Below are positions 1-6,118 of a DNA stretch of 9,499 nt, piece by piece. The position numbers and the translations under genes were made by a program. The DNA lies in assembly GCA_036480335.1 (NCBI GenBank), contig JAZGGH010000154.1, forward strand, positions 1 through 9,499, given 5' to 3'. The notes under the pieces are model-generated. The model ran no database searches. It was not told the DNA's origin and saw nothing but the letters and a program-made list of their open reading frames with translations. This stretch comes from JAZGER01 sp036480335 (GTDB taxonomy: Bacteria > Pseudomonadota > Gammaproteobacteria > DSM-19610). Within the stretch, counting starts at the first letter, position 1. Each line of letters starts with the position of its first letter.

Positions 1-75
1 AGTGGAGATAAGGGAAAACCCTGCCTGATTCGACAGATTAATGCTAAATACAGGTTAAAAACCTGGAATTTATAG
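1..75 (+). CDS. Putative transposase, C-terminal 24 residues (partial)
   Basis: Frame 1 is open from the first base to a TAG at 73-75. It encodes 24 residues beginning SGDKGKPCLIRQINAKY, a basic tail. Its position, ending about 45 bases before the element edge and pointing towards that edge, is what is expected of the transposase gene in a simple IS. The same frame is present on the minus strand of the right-hand copy. No catalytic motif is visible, because the rest of the gene lies outside the window. The assignment rests on context only. Confidence 0.4.
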   Translation, partial: SGDKGKPCLIRQINAKYRLKTWNL

Positions 76-127
76 TTCGAAAGAGATTTCTTGATTTAGG
101 ACCGTCAAATTTCAACAGCCTGTTAGG
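1..127 (+). mobile_element. Terminal part of an insertion sequence, left copy
   Basis: This segment is the exact reverse complement of the last 127 bases of the window (9373-9499). Identity ends at base 128, where the oxidoreductase fragment diverges from the LysR flank. In the outward direction the edge reads CCTAACAGGCTGTTGAAA. A GGCTGTTGAAA-type end is common in DDE-transposase IS elements, but I cannot name the family from the end alone. A short frame that stops at 73-75 is the probable transposase C-terminus. The true IS boundary lies between about 117 and 123, because the protein homology of the interrupted gene appears to start there. The last few shared bases may therefore be a shared target sequence rather than IS sequence. 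Confidence 0.75.
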
Positions 128-908
128 AGAATCTGCGCAAACAATATGGAAAATGTTAAGGCAGAAAGACATCGGGCCTGTGCGGCTAGTCTATGCTGAA
201 ATCGATGATGGGCTTGTCCATAAAATGAGATACCGTAACTGGATTAGTGTATCAGGGTCGCCCTGGCCATATAAGGATGAGTTTGAAGTGGGGTGTACGT
301 TAGAACATGCAGGGTATTATGTTACCTGGCTTATTGCATTTTTTGGCCCAGCGAAATCAATAACATCTTATGCTTCATGCCTGATAAAAGACAAGGAGAC
401 TGATGTAAAACTGGAAATAGAATCTCCTGACTTTTCGGTAGTTTGTATAGAATTTGAATCGGGCATCGTGGCAAGAGTAACCTGTAGTATTATAGCGTCA
501 CATAATCATTCGATAAATATTTTTGGCGATGATGGGGTTTTATCAATGCATGAATGCTGGGATTATGCGAGCCCTGTCTATTTAAAACGCAGGACAAAAC
601 TTTCCCTCTGGGCAGAAAAACACCCCTTACTGACGAAATTACTTGGAGTGGGTCCGCGTAAATGTAAACCAGTGAGAAAGTCGAACTGCAAACATAAATA
701 TAAGGGCGCTATCGGAATGGATTTTTCTCGGGGTGTAGCTGAAATGGCAGACGCTATAGCTGAACAACGAGAATGTCGACTGTCCGCCAATTTTTGCCTT
801 CATGTGAACGAAATTGTACTTGCTATTCAAAACTCTGGGGAATTGGGTGTTCCTAAAAAAATCAAGAGCAGATTTACTGCGATGGAACCAATGCCCTGGA
901 GTCAGTAG
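120..908 (+). pseudogene. Gfo/Idh/MocA-family oxidoreductase, C-terminal part, 5' end removed by IS insertion
   Basis: About 262 residues are readable. The first ATG is at 153, but the family-like sequence starts before it: LLGESAQTIWKMLRQ reads in frame from about base 120, right at the IS edge. This shows that ATG 153 is internal and not a genuine start. What remains is the C-terminal alpha/beta domain (YAEIDDG, then EVGCTLEHAGYY, whose His matches the family's conserved substrate-site His region, then CRLSANFCLHVNEIVLAIQ). The ending EPMPWSQ looks natural. The N-terminal Rossmann fold with its GxGxxG NAD(P)-binding motif, usually about 120 residues, is missing. Family members oxidise or reduce sugars and related polyols, and some sit in polysaccharide clusters. 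This fragment cannot bind the cofactor and is presumably inactive. The family call is confident; the substrate is unknown. Confidence 0.8.
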
Positions 909-994
909 ACCACTCTGGAAGATATGGCGATGCATCCGCTCCATTGGTCTTAAATGATTGCACACTCATGCCGGATTAGAGATACTCGTTCGAT

Positions 995-1492
995 ATGAAA
1001 GCAGAAATATATTTTTTTATGACCGCGCCTGATGCAGAGGCCTTTATCAAACACGTCGAAGAACTGGTCGATTCGATTGAAGAGCACAGTGAATCCAGCA
1101 TATTTATTATCGGTGATTGCCAGATTGAGTATCTACCTTCCATCATGATAGAAAGCTCACTTCTGACAGGATCAATCGCCATAGATTCTGGTGGCATCGA
1201 CAACGGTTGCACACAATACCTGAGAGCAAACAAAACCTATAAAGCTTTACGTAACTGGATTAAGAAAGGTTACTATAGCCGACTCTGTACCTGGACTGAA
1301 GGCGAAGATATGCAGGCCACCTCTTCTCGCACGCGTGATTTATGGTTAGGGCCTGATGCGAAAAAAAACAAAGAATCAAATAACGACATGCAGCTGCGCC
1401 TCTCTTTGACGAGCGACGTGCTGTTTGATCTGGCACCAGAGACGAGCACCATGGGCGGCATTAAACCTAAAGCTGGAAAAAAGAAAAAATAA
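995..1492 (+). CDS. Hypothetical protein, 165 residues, lysine-rich C-terminus
   Basis: I do not recognise this protein. It starts MKAEIYFFMTAPDAEAF, a beta strand then helix pattern, and an acidic helix follows (KHVEELVDSIEEHSES). Residues about 38-75 look like alternating strands. A basic and aromatic stretch follows (KALRNWIKKGYYSRL), then WTEGED and the motif RTRDLWLGPDAKK, which resembles a small conserved module. The protein ends GGIKPKAGKKKK. It has no signal peptide or membrane segment and is probably cytoplasmic. The Shine-Dalgarno match before ATG 995 is weak, so the start is not certain. An A8 tract at 1361-1368 lies inside the gene. It is 86 bases after the oxidoreductase fragment on the same strand and may be transcribed alone. 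The lack of stops over 165 codons and the reasonable composition support a real gene. Confidence 0.6.
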   Translation: MKAEIYFFMTAPDAEAFIKHVEELVDSIEEHSESSIFIIGDCQIEYLPSIMIESSLLTGSIAIDSGGIDNGCTQYLRANKTYKALRNWIKKGYYSRLCTWTEGEDMQATSSRTRDLWLGPDAKKNKESNNDMQLRLSLTSDVLFDLAPETSTMGGIKPKAGKKKK

Positions 1493-1494
1493 CA

Positions 1495-1509
1495 GCCAGG
1501 GAACCTGGC
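1495..1509 (+). other. Small hairpin after the 165-residue gene
   Basis: GCCAGG and CCTGGC (1495-1500 and 1504-1509) form a 6-bp perfect stem with a GAA loop, three bases after the stop codon. No T tract follows, so it does not look like an intrinsic terminator. It may protect the transcript 3' end or be chance. Confidence 0.25.
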
Positions 1510-1537
1510 ATGGCCGGGTTGTGGTTGCAATACCTAA

Positions 1538-1611
1538 GGAGCCTCTGATCAATTCATGAACTCGCATCTTGCTCTCACAACCTGCTTCGCTCAGAATTAA
1601 TCAGAGCCCCC
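1538..1611. mobile_element. MITE-like element, 74 bp, IS5-type ends and CTAA target duplication
   Basis: The element is flanked by direct CTAA repeats at 1534-1537 and 1612-1615. Its two ends are imperfect inverted repeats: the left reads GGAGCCTCTGATCAATTC, and the right, read on the minus strand, GGGGGCTCTGATTAATTC. They match at 15 of 18 positions without gaps. Ends starting with GG and a 4-bp YTAR target duplication are known features of IS5-family elements. At 74 bp it has no room for a transposase, so it would be a non-autonomous derivative moved by a related IS. It lies between two genes on the plus strand and ends 21 bases before the ATG of the HEAT-repeat gene. The family assignment is inference; the repeat and duplication structure is read directly. 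Confidence 0.7.
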
Positions 1612-1632
1612 CTAAATCCGGTATATTTGCTC

Positions 1633-2808
1633 ATGCGCCGCGTTATCATCACACTTTTTCTATTGTCTGCAGGCATCCTGTTTTTCAAAAACACACCACA
1701 GGAACCAGACATCCATGCCCAACTCCGCCAACGCATACTGGAAGCAGAACTGGGCAGCACGACGGCCGTGCTTTTCGCAAAAAACCCTGATATACCCGTA
1801 CCCTCACAGGAACCTCTGAGCAACGTTGTACAACAACTCGCCGACGACTCACCCGTGCAACGCTGGCAGGCCGCAGACGAACTGGTCAAACGCGCAGACA
1901 CTCGCGCAGTAGACGCACTGATTGCTGCCATGCTCGACCCCTCGGGTACCCGACGCGTCTGTGTCATGGCCAGCGCACTTGGCAAACTGAAAGACCCCAG
2001 AGCCTTAAGCGCCCTCACCCATGCCGCATTTGATCCCAACAATCGTGACCTGCGACTCTGTGCTATTCAGTCACTCGGCATGATCAATGATCGCAAAGCG
2101 GTACCAACCTTAATCAGAGCCGTACAGGAACGCAACATGCCCATTGCTGCCGCAAATGCACTGGCAAAACTGGGGGATGAACGGGCGGTAAATGTCCTGA
2201 TGGAAACGGCCAATGATCCGGAATTATCACTCTGGATGATCAATGCACTGGGTGAACTCGGCGCTGCATCGGCTATTCTCTATCTCAGGGGATTATCAGA
2301 AACACCACAAAACCGGCAACTACAGCGTGCCACCAAAGAAGCGCTCTGGAAACTGTCAATCTTATCAAATGAGCATCCCATTGAAACACTGCAACAGGTA
2401 CTTGCACAAGATCAGGTCACCTCCCGAAGAAGCTGGGCCGCTTACAAACTGGGTGAGCGAAAAAGCAATCAATCAGCATCGGCCCTGATCCAGGCACTCC
2501 AGGACAAACAGACCGAAGTGAGTAGCCGGGCTGCTGCGGCATTAGTCATAACAGGCGAAGCAGTATTACCCTCCATTCGACAGGCATTCCAGAATGCTGA
2601 CTCAAATCCATGGCTAACCGCTATTCTGGGTTATCTTGGTAAGCAGGATGATACTGTTGTTTTACGCCGGTTAGTTAAATTGCAAGAAAAAGCAGCCACA
2701 GTGGCTGAGGTTTCATTGACCATGATTGAGAGGCGTGAGTCTGTGAGCGGGCTTGAGAGTATTGTTCCGGAGATCACCGGCGGCTTACCAGCCAACACTC
2801 AAAACTGA
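1633..2808 (+). CDS. HEAT-repeat protein with N-terminal signal or membrane anchor
   Basis: The protein has 391 residues from ATG 1633. An in-frame TTG at 1627 would add two. It starts RRVIITLFLLSAGILFF, a basic then hydrophobic segment acting as a signal peptide or single membrane anchor, so the rest is probably periplasmic. From about residue 60 to 350 there are tandem helical repeats of about 30 residues of the PBS-lyase HEAT type: DDSPVQRWQAADELVK, DPSGTRRVCVMASALGKLKD, LRLCAIQSLGMINDRKAVPTL, then AAANALAKLGDERAVNVLME. Such alpha-solenoids bind other proteins; no enzyme motif is visible. Neither start has a good Shine-Dalgarno sequence, perhaps because the MITE inserted just upstream. Codon use in the first 400 bases is richer in C and G than in the second half. 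The partner is unknown. Confidence 0.85.
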   Translation: MRRVIITLFLLSAGILFFKNTPQEPDIHAQLRQRILEAELGSTTAVLFAKNPDIPVPSQEPLSNVVQQLADDSPVQRWQAADELVKRADTRAVDALIAAMLDPSGTRRVCVMASALGKLKDPRALSALTHAAFDPNNRDLRLCAIQSLGMINDRKAVPTLIRAVQERNMPIAAANALAKLGDERAVNVLMETANDPELSLWMINALGELGAASAILYLRGLSETPQNRQLQRATKEALWKLSILSNEHPIETLQQVLAQDQVTSRRSWAAYKLGERKSNQSASALIQALQDKQTEVSSRAAAALVITGEAVLPSIRQAFQNADSNPWLTAILGYLGKQDDTVVLRRLVKLQEKAATVAEVSLTMIERRESVSGLESIVPEITGGLPANTQN

Positions 2809-2840
2809 TCCTACTGTTAGCAAATAGCCAGTTTTCTCAA

Positions 2841-2857
2841 AGAGCCGTGTTGGCTCT
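2841..2857 (+). terminator. Possible weak terminator after the HEAT-repeat gene
   Basis: AGAGCC (2841-2846) and GGCTCT (2852-2857) form a 6-bp stem with a 5-base loop, 32 bases after the stop codon. The bases downstream are CTCTATAAAAC, not a proper U tract, so termination would be inefficient. The minus strand has a somewhat more U-like stretch, but no minus-strand gene ends here. Confidence 0.35.
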
Positions 2858-2972
2858 CTCTATAAAACTCTGCTTTGCAAGTCTATCAAAATTATCCCAT
2901 GCTACTTTCAGAGGTCATGCACATATTATACGAATTCAGCTCAGATGAAGTCGGAACTAATACACTGGAAGC

Positions 2973-2996
2973 CACATGATTCAATGATGTCATGTG
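2973..2996. other. Hairpin downstream of the glycoside hydrolase-like gene
   Basis: CACATGA (2973-2979) and TCATGTG (2990-2996) form a 7-bp perfect stem with a 10-base loop. It starts about 18 bases past the stop codon of the minus-strand gene. There is no U tract on the minus strand, where GGCTTCC follows, so it is at best a factor-assisted or mRNA-stabilising 3' hairpin. The rest of the 2809-3014 gap shows nothing I can name. Confidence 0.3.
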
Positions 2997-3014
2997 CCCC
3001 CACCGAACTGTTAA

Positions 3015-4919
3015 TTACCTCACTTCAACCGTTCCAGTGATTGTCCCACCCTGATCACTGGTCAGGGTAATGGCAGTTGGTGTATTTGCTATATTAAAGA
3101 ACACCTGCTGATAGAAACCTTTATTTGCTTTCCAGCCAATTGTTCCAACAGAGTGTTCACTGCCATTCACTATCATGCTTGCTGTAATGCCTGCTGTTCC
3201 TGCAGGTCTATCCGATTGTGCTCTGATCCATAGCTTTTTATTAGCACTAAAATAAATTGCTTTAACTAAAGTCAAAGCATCAGCCTGACCACCGCTCGAA
3301 TGCGGAACCATTCCAACATCAATAGCAAGTCGCTTCCACCCCTGAGTCATGTCATAACAACCAGTCAGGCCAGTGATAACATTGGCATTACTATCCAGCT
3401 TGAACTGATCCGTGGCTTTCTCAGGGCTGAATTGATAACCGGACGGTAAATGGATTTTCATGCGATAGCGGCCAGATATCAGTTTGTCGAACTGATAGAA
3501 ACCTTCACTGTTTGAGGTCGTTGAAGACAGATAGGTACCATCGCAGGTCTGCAGATCTATCGTGACGTTGGCAAGACCGGATTCATTACTGTCCTGAATA
3601 CCATTACCGTTCTCATCCAGCCAGACAGTATCACCCATTACCCCAACACCACCACCGGTAATTGGCTCAGGCACAGGGGATAGAAAGGAATACTGGCCAG
3701 GAACAGCAAGATTGATGGCATTGATCAAAGGGCGATAGTTATCCTGCCGCATATCGTGCCCTTCATTGAATAGCAGATGGCCAACCTTAGCATCAGGATT
3801 TTGGGCAAGTAACTGGCTCGCCAGATCGAGTAGCTGCTCTTTAGGCCGGGAGAAATTTCTGAAACTTTCTCCAGTGATCATGCCGAATTTCAAATGATCG
3901 TTTTTAGCCAGTTTAGCCAGTTGTGGATACACCATGCGGGTATAGCTCAGGTTGTTAGCAATGTCCTGTGCAAACAGCCCAAATACCTTATCTTTGACCG
4001 GCGCAGCAGATTCATCCTGGATCAGGGTATCGACCACAGTGTCGATGTGATACCCACCACCCGGTTTTCTGTTAGGTGGAATCCAGTTGATATTGTTCAG
4101 AATAATAACAGGCGTATTTGATAACAGTTCTTTCAATCTGCGAGCCTGTCGAATTAACTGAAGCGCATATTGAGCACCATCGCTAGTCCCGTCTGGTTTC
4201 ACAGGATAGCCAACCTGTTTCAACTTGTCGATTTCGGTATTGCGGATACCAGCAATGGATGATTCAGGTGTCACGATACCATACAGGGCAGGATGGGTGG
4301 CTATACTGGAATGGGCAATCTGGGTCCAGAGTCTAAACCATTCATTTTGAACTGTCTTGAGCCAGCGTTTGGCCATGTATTTTTTGACATATAATGTTTC
4401 TCCATTATCCCCGATTTCCTTACCATTCGTGGAATAGGTACGAAATTGAAAACCACCAATACCCGCATCGAAATAGGCGCAACCGGGCAGAGCTGGATTA
4501 CAGTCATTCACTGTCGATTTCAAGGAAGGAGAGATAGCGCCGCCGCGGTCTGTCGGCCAGGTTCCATCAGTATCCTGAAAAACCCAGTATTTATCAGAAA
4601 TAGACAGTAGTACCTTATAGTTTCTGTTGCCGGCAATGGCTTTGTCCATAATCGACTGTATTCGGGAAAAATCATAAACATTGGCTGGTGATCCCGGGCG
4701 CCACAGTTCATTCCAGGTTAATGTCAGTTTGATACCGCTCCACGGGTTCGGCTTGTTGGCATTTGCCTGGCCTTGCTCGTCGAGCCAGTCAAAAACGGTA
4801 TCGATGCTAACGCCGAAGTTATCCAGCTTGATGGTTTCTACATTAATCCAGGTGCCAGCCAGCAAAGGACTGGAGTATAGAAACCCGAAAAACAGTAGAT
4901 AACGTGCCAGCTTTTTCAT
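3015..4919 (-). CDS. Exported glycoside hydrolase-like protein with SdrD-B-like and C-terminal beta domains
   Basis: The protein has 634 residues from the ATG at 4919. An upstream ATG at 4982 is in frame, but MKKLARYLLFFGFLYSSPLLAG is an ideal signal peptide start, so 4919 is chosen. Residues about 23-410 have the strand-helix rhythm and aromatic strand ends of a TIM barrel (KLTLTWNELW, YKVLLSISDKYWV, LYGIVTPESS, PVIILNNINW, LKFGMITGES, HLLFNEGH). Glu219, Glu351 and Glu386 at strand ends are candidate catalytic acids. I cannot assign a GH family. Residues about 428-538 match an SdrD-B/Cna-B-like domain (GDTVWLDENGNGIQD, then SEGFYQFDKLISGRY). The last 90 residues form another beta-rich module (LTLVKAIY, KLWIRAQS). 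It is probably periplasmic or secreted and acts on a polysaccharide. It stands alone with no same-strand partner. Confidence 0.75.
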   Translation of the reverse strand: MKKLARYLLFFGFLYSSPLLAGTWINVETIKLDNFGVSIDTVFDWLDEQGQANANKPNPWSGIKLTLTWNELWRPGSPANVYDFSRIQSIMDKAIAGNRNYKVLLSISDKYWVFQDTDGTWPTDRGGAISPSLKSTVNDCNPALPGCAYFDAGIGGFQFRTYSTNGKEIGDNGETLYVKKYMAKRWLKTVQNEWFRLWTQIAHSSIATHPALYGIVTPESSIAGIRNTEIDKLKQVGYPVKPDGTSDGAQYALQLIRQARRLKELLSNTPVIILNNINWIPPNRKPGGGYHIDTVVDTLIQDESAAPVKDKVFGLFAQDIANNLSYTRMVYPQLAKLAKNDHLKFGMITGESFRNFSRPKEQLLDLASQLLAQNPDAKVGHLLFNEGHDMRQDNYRPLINAINLAVPGQYSFLSPVPEPITGGGVGVMGDTVWLDENGNGIQDSNESGLANVTIDLQTCDGTYLSSTTSNSEGFYQFDKLISGRYRMKIHLPSGYQFSPEKATDQFKLDSNANVITGLTGCYDMTQGWKRLAIDVGMVPHSSGGQADALTLVKAIYFSANKKLWIRAQSDRPAGTAGITASMIVNGSEHSVGTIGWKANKGFYQQVFFNIANTPTAITLTSDQGGTITGTVEVR

Positions 4920-4926
4920 ATACCTA

Positions 4927-4934
4927 CCCCCCCC
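4927..4934 (-). repeat. G8 homopolymer in the ribosome-binding region
   Basis: Eight consecutive C on the plus strand give GGGGGGGG on the mRNA strand, followed by TAGGTAT and the ATG at 4919. The tract ends 7 bases before the start codon and occupies the Shine-Dalgarno position. There is no other purine-rich site. Tracts of this length slip during replication, and here a length change would alter ribosome-binding spacing or strength. The tract also lies between the in-frame upstream ATG at 4982 and ATG 4919, so slippage would put 4982 out of frame. Confidence 0.6.
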
Positions 4935-4996
4935 AACAATATCGATAAAATCCGCTAATAATACCAAAAAAAGCGAAAGCATTGCTTATTTCCCCA

Positions 4997-5026
4997 GAGT
5001 AGCCGACTTCACCAGAGAAACTACTC
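4997..5026 (-). promoter_or_regulatory. Leader hairpin upstream of the glycoside hydrolase-like gene
   Basis: GAGTAG (4997-5002) and CTACTC (5021-5026) can pair as a 6-bp stem enclosing 18 bases. It lies about 80-110 bases upstream of the start codon, inside the likely 5' untranslated region. I compared it with the c-di-GMP-I riboswitch signature and saw no match. The function is unknown, and the stem could be chance. The surrounding gap (4920-5112) should hold the promoter, but I see no convincing -35/-10 pair. Confidence 0.25.
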
Positions 5027-5112
5027 CAGACGGGAAAAAACAGTATGGCTTTTGTTACAGGAAATATAGCGCCTTACAAAGAGCATACTTTACATTCATG
5101 GTAAACAACTGT

Positions 5113-5366
5113 TTATGAAGCTATCAACTCAATCCCATTACCATCGGGATCCCTGAAAAATACCGCCTGCCGACCTGAACGACTCTTTGTATAAGGGATG
5201 CCCTGCTTTTCCAGGCGGTCAATAACATCATCCAGCCCCACTTACAGCTAATGCCATATGGCGATCTCGGCCCGCATGATCGGGCGTCCAGAGATAGAAT
5301 CCGCTGCTGTTTACCGGCTATTAACCAGGCCCCCAGGATAAACCATTGCATCTTCTCAAATCAGGC
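5113..5366 (-). pseudogene. VOC/glyoxalase-family protein, 5'-truncated and frameshifted
   Basis: Three frames join into one recognisable C-terminal VOC domain. One reads about DLRRCNGLSW then GAWLIAGKQQ; the next TPDHAGRDRHMALAVS, whose His is at the position of a metal ligand; the last LDDVIDRLEKQGIPYTKS and SGRQAVFFRDPDGNGIELI, containing the conserved final Glu ligand. It stops at TAA 5115-5113. Frame changes are needed near 5240, near 5285-5295 and at the C5 run at 5330-5334. The N-terminal 40 or so residues are missing, and similarity stops about ten bases before the repeat block at 5373. The family covers glyoxalases, fosfomycin-type thiol transferases and dioxygenases, and this fragment does not say which. 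It is not functional. Confidence 0.75.
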
Positions 5367-5372
5367 GCAGGG

Positions 5373-5436
5373 TGCGCTACTTTTTAATTTACCTGACTAC
5401 TTTTTCCTCATTTGGGCTGCTTTTTACCCACAAATT
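5373..5436. repeat. Three 20-bp T-tract repeats, possible IS21-family end remnant
   Basis: The units start CTACTTTTTAA at 5377, CTACTTTTTCC at 5397 and CTGCTTTTTAC at 5417, an exact 20-base period. The block begins near a 5' TG at 5373. IS21-family elements have ends starting with TG and several short repeats of this kind near the tip that bind transposase. No transposase remains. The block sits between the broken edges of the VOC and hsdM fragments. The periodicity is directly visible; the IS21 assignment is inference. Confidence 0.45.
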
Positions 5437-5453
5437 TTCCTGAAGAGCCATCT

Positions 5454-5739
5454 TTTTAAGGTTGGAAACAGTTGCAAGTTGATAAAATCAGCTAATTCTT
5501 CACCTGTCATACCTTCGGAATCTGTTGCCCAATTGCGCCAGCGTAAATGTTCTGGAATGGGAGATTTGTAGGGTTTGTTCTCATCAGCGAGAAATTCTAG
5601 TTCAGCTTCTCTGTCATCAAATATTTTGAGAAAAAACATCCAGACTAACTGACTGATACGTTGTGCGTCACCATCGACGCCCACGTCTTTACGCATAATG
5701 TCCTGTATGGATCTTTATGATGCCTGAAACATTACTCAT
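5454..5739 (-). pseudogene. hsdM: Type I restriction-modification methylase HsdM, N-terminal remnant
   Basis: From ATG 5739 the frame reads MSNVSGIIK, shifts by one base near 5715, then continues SIQDIMRKDVGVDGDAQRIS, LVWMFFLKIFDDREAELEFL and IPEHLRWRNWATDSEGMTGE. This is the typical N-terminal helical domain of HsdM. Similarity stops at LFPTLK (about 5454). The entire SAM-dependent methylase domain (about 400 further residues, with the NPPF-type motif) is absent, as are hsdS and hsdR. It starts 10 bases after the vapC stop on the same strand. Intact HsdM methylates adenine at a type I recognition site in a complex with HsdS. This remnant cannot. It marks a former defence locus. Confidence 0.85.
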
Positions 5740-5749
5740 AGAAAGTGAC

Positions 5750-6118
5750 TCACTTGATTAGTGTCAGGTGGGGAATAAATTTAAAATCTTTACGGTTATA
5801 GGTGAACAGGCTGGCATGGCATTCAATGGCGCTCGCTGCTATGAGTGCATCTGGAATATCCAGCGTATGGCTTTTGGCAAACTGGGTGATCAATTGTAAC
5901 GCTCTGGCCGAGATGGATTCATTTAAGTGAATTGGATCGAATAGTTGAATAAACTGTTGCAGCTGTTGTACTTCCTGTTTGTTTCTGGCTCCATATATCA
6001 ACTCCATTGCGGTAATGGATGAAATGAAAAAAGGAGCTTGCAGACTGGCTATCTTCTTCTGGGTTTTCTGGTTATCTTTCAGTATGTCGATCAGAACATT
6101 GGTATCCAGAAAAATCAT
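5750..6118 (-). CDS. vapC: VapC-type PIN-domain toxin ribonuclease
   Basis: The protein has 122 residues from ATG 6118, the usual VapC length. The start is set by the FLDTNVLIDIL beginning and by a 4-base ATGA overlap with the antitoxin stop; a longer reading to 6169 would run into the antitoxin gene. The four PIN acidic positions are visible: Asp5 in LDTN, Glu39 in TAMELIYG, Asp87 and Asp90 in LDIPDALIAA, with Asn108/Asp111 in YNRKDF near the C-terminus. These bind Mg2+ or Mn2+ for RNA cleavage; known VapCs cut initiator tRNA or the sarcin-ricin loop of 23S rRNA. The RNA target here cannot be told. The gene appears intact, although it lies among decayed genes. VapB should neutralise it. Confidence 0.9.
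   Translation of the reverse strand: MIFLDTNVLIDILKDNQKTQKKIASLQAPFFISSITAMELIYGARNKQEVQQLQQFIQLFDPIHLNESISARALQLITQFAKSHTLDIPDALIAASAIECHASLFTYNRKDFKFIPHLTLIK

Noticed and set aside
1575..2042. 155-codon minus-strand frame opposite the HEAT-repeat gene
   Set aside because: It is a shadow of the GC-richer codons of the real gene and resembles no protein family.
4920..4982. Longer N-terminus of the hydrolase-like protein from ATG 4982
   Set aside because: The extension precedes an ideal signal peptide and crosses the G8 tract; ATG 4919 gives the expected export signal.
4983..5050. c-di-GMP riboswitch in the hydrolase leader
   Set aside because: The conserved core sequences and tetraloop-receptor pattern are not present; only a simple stem is seen.
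5377..5436. CRISPR array
   Set aside because: There are only three imperfect units of 20 bp with no distinct repeat and spacer structure and no cas genes.
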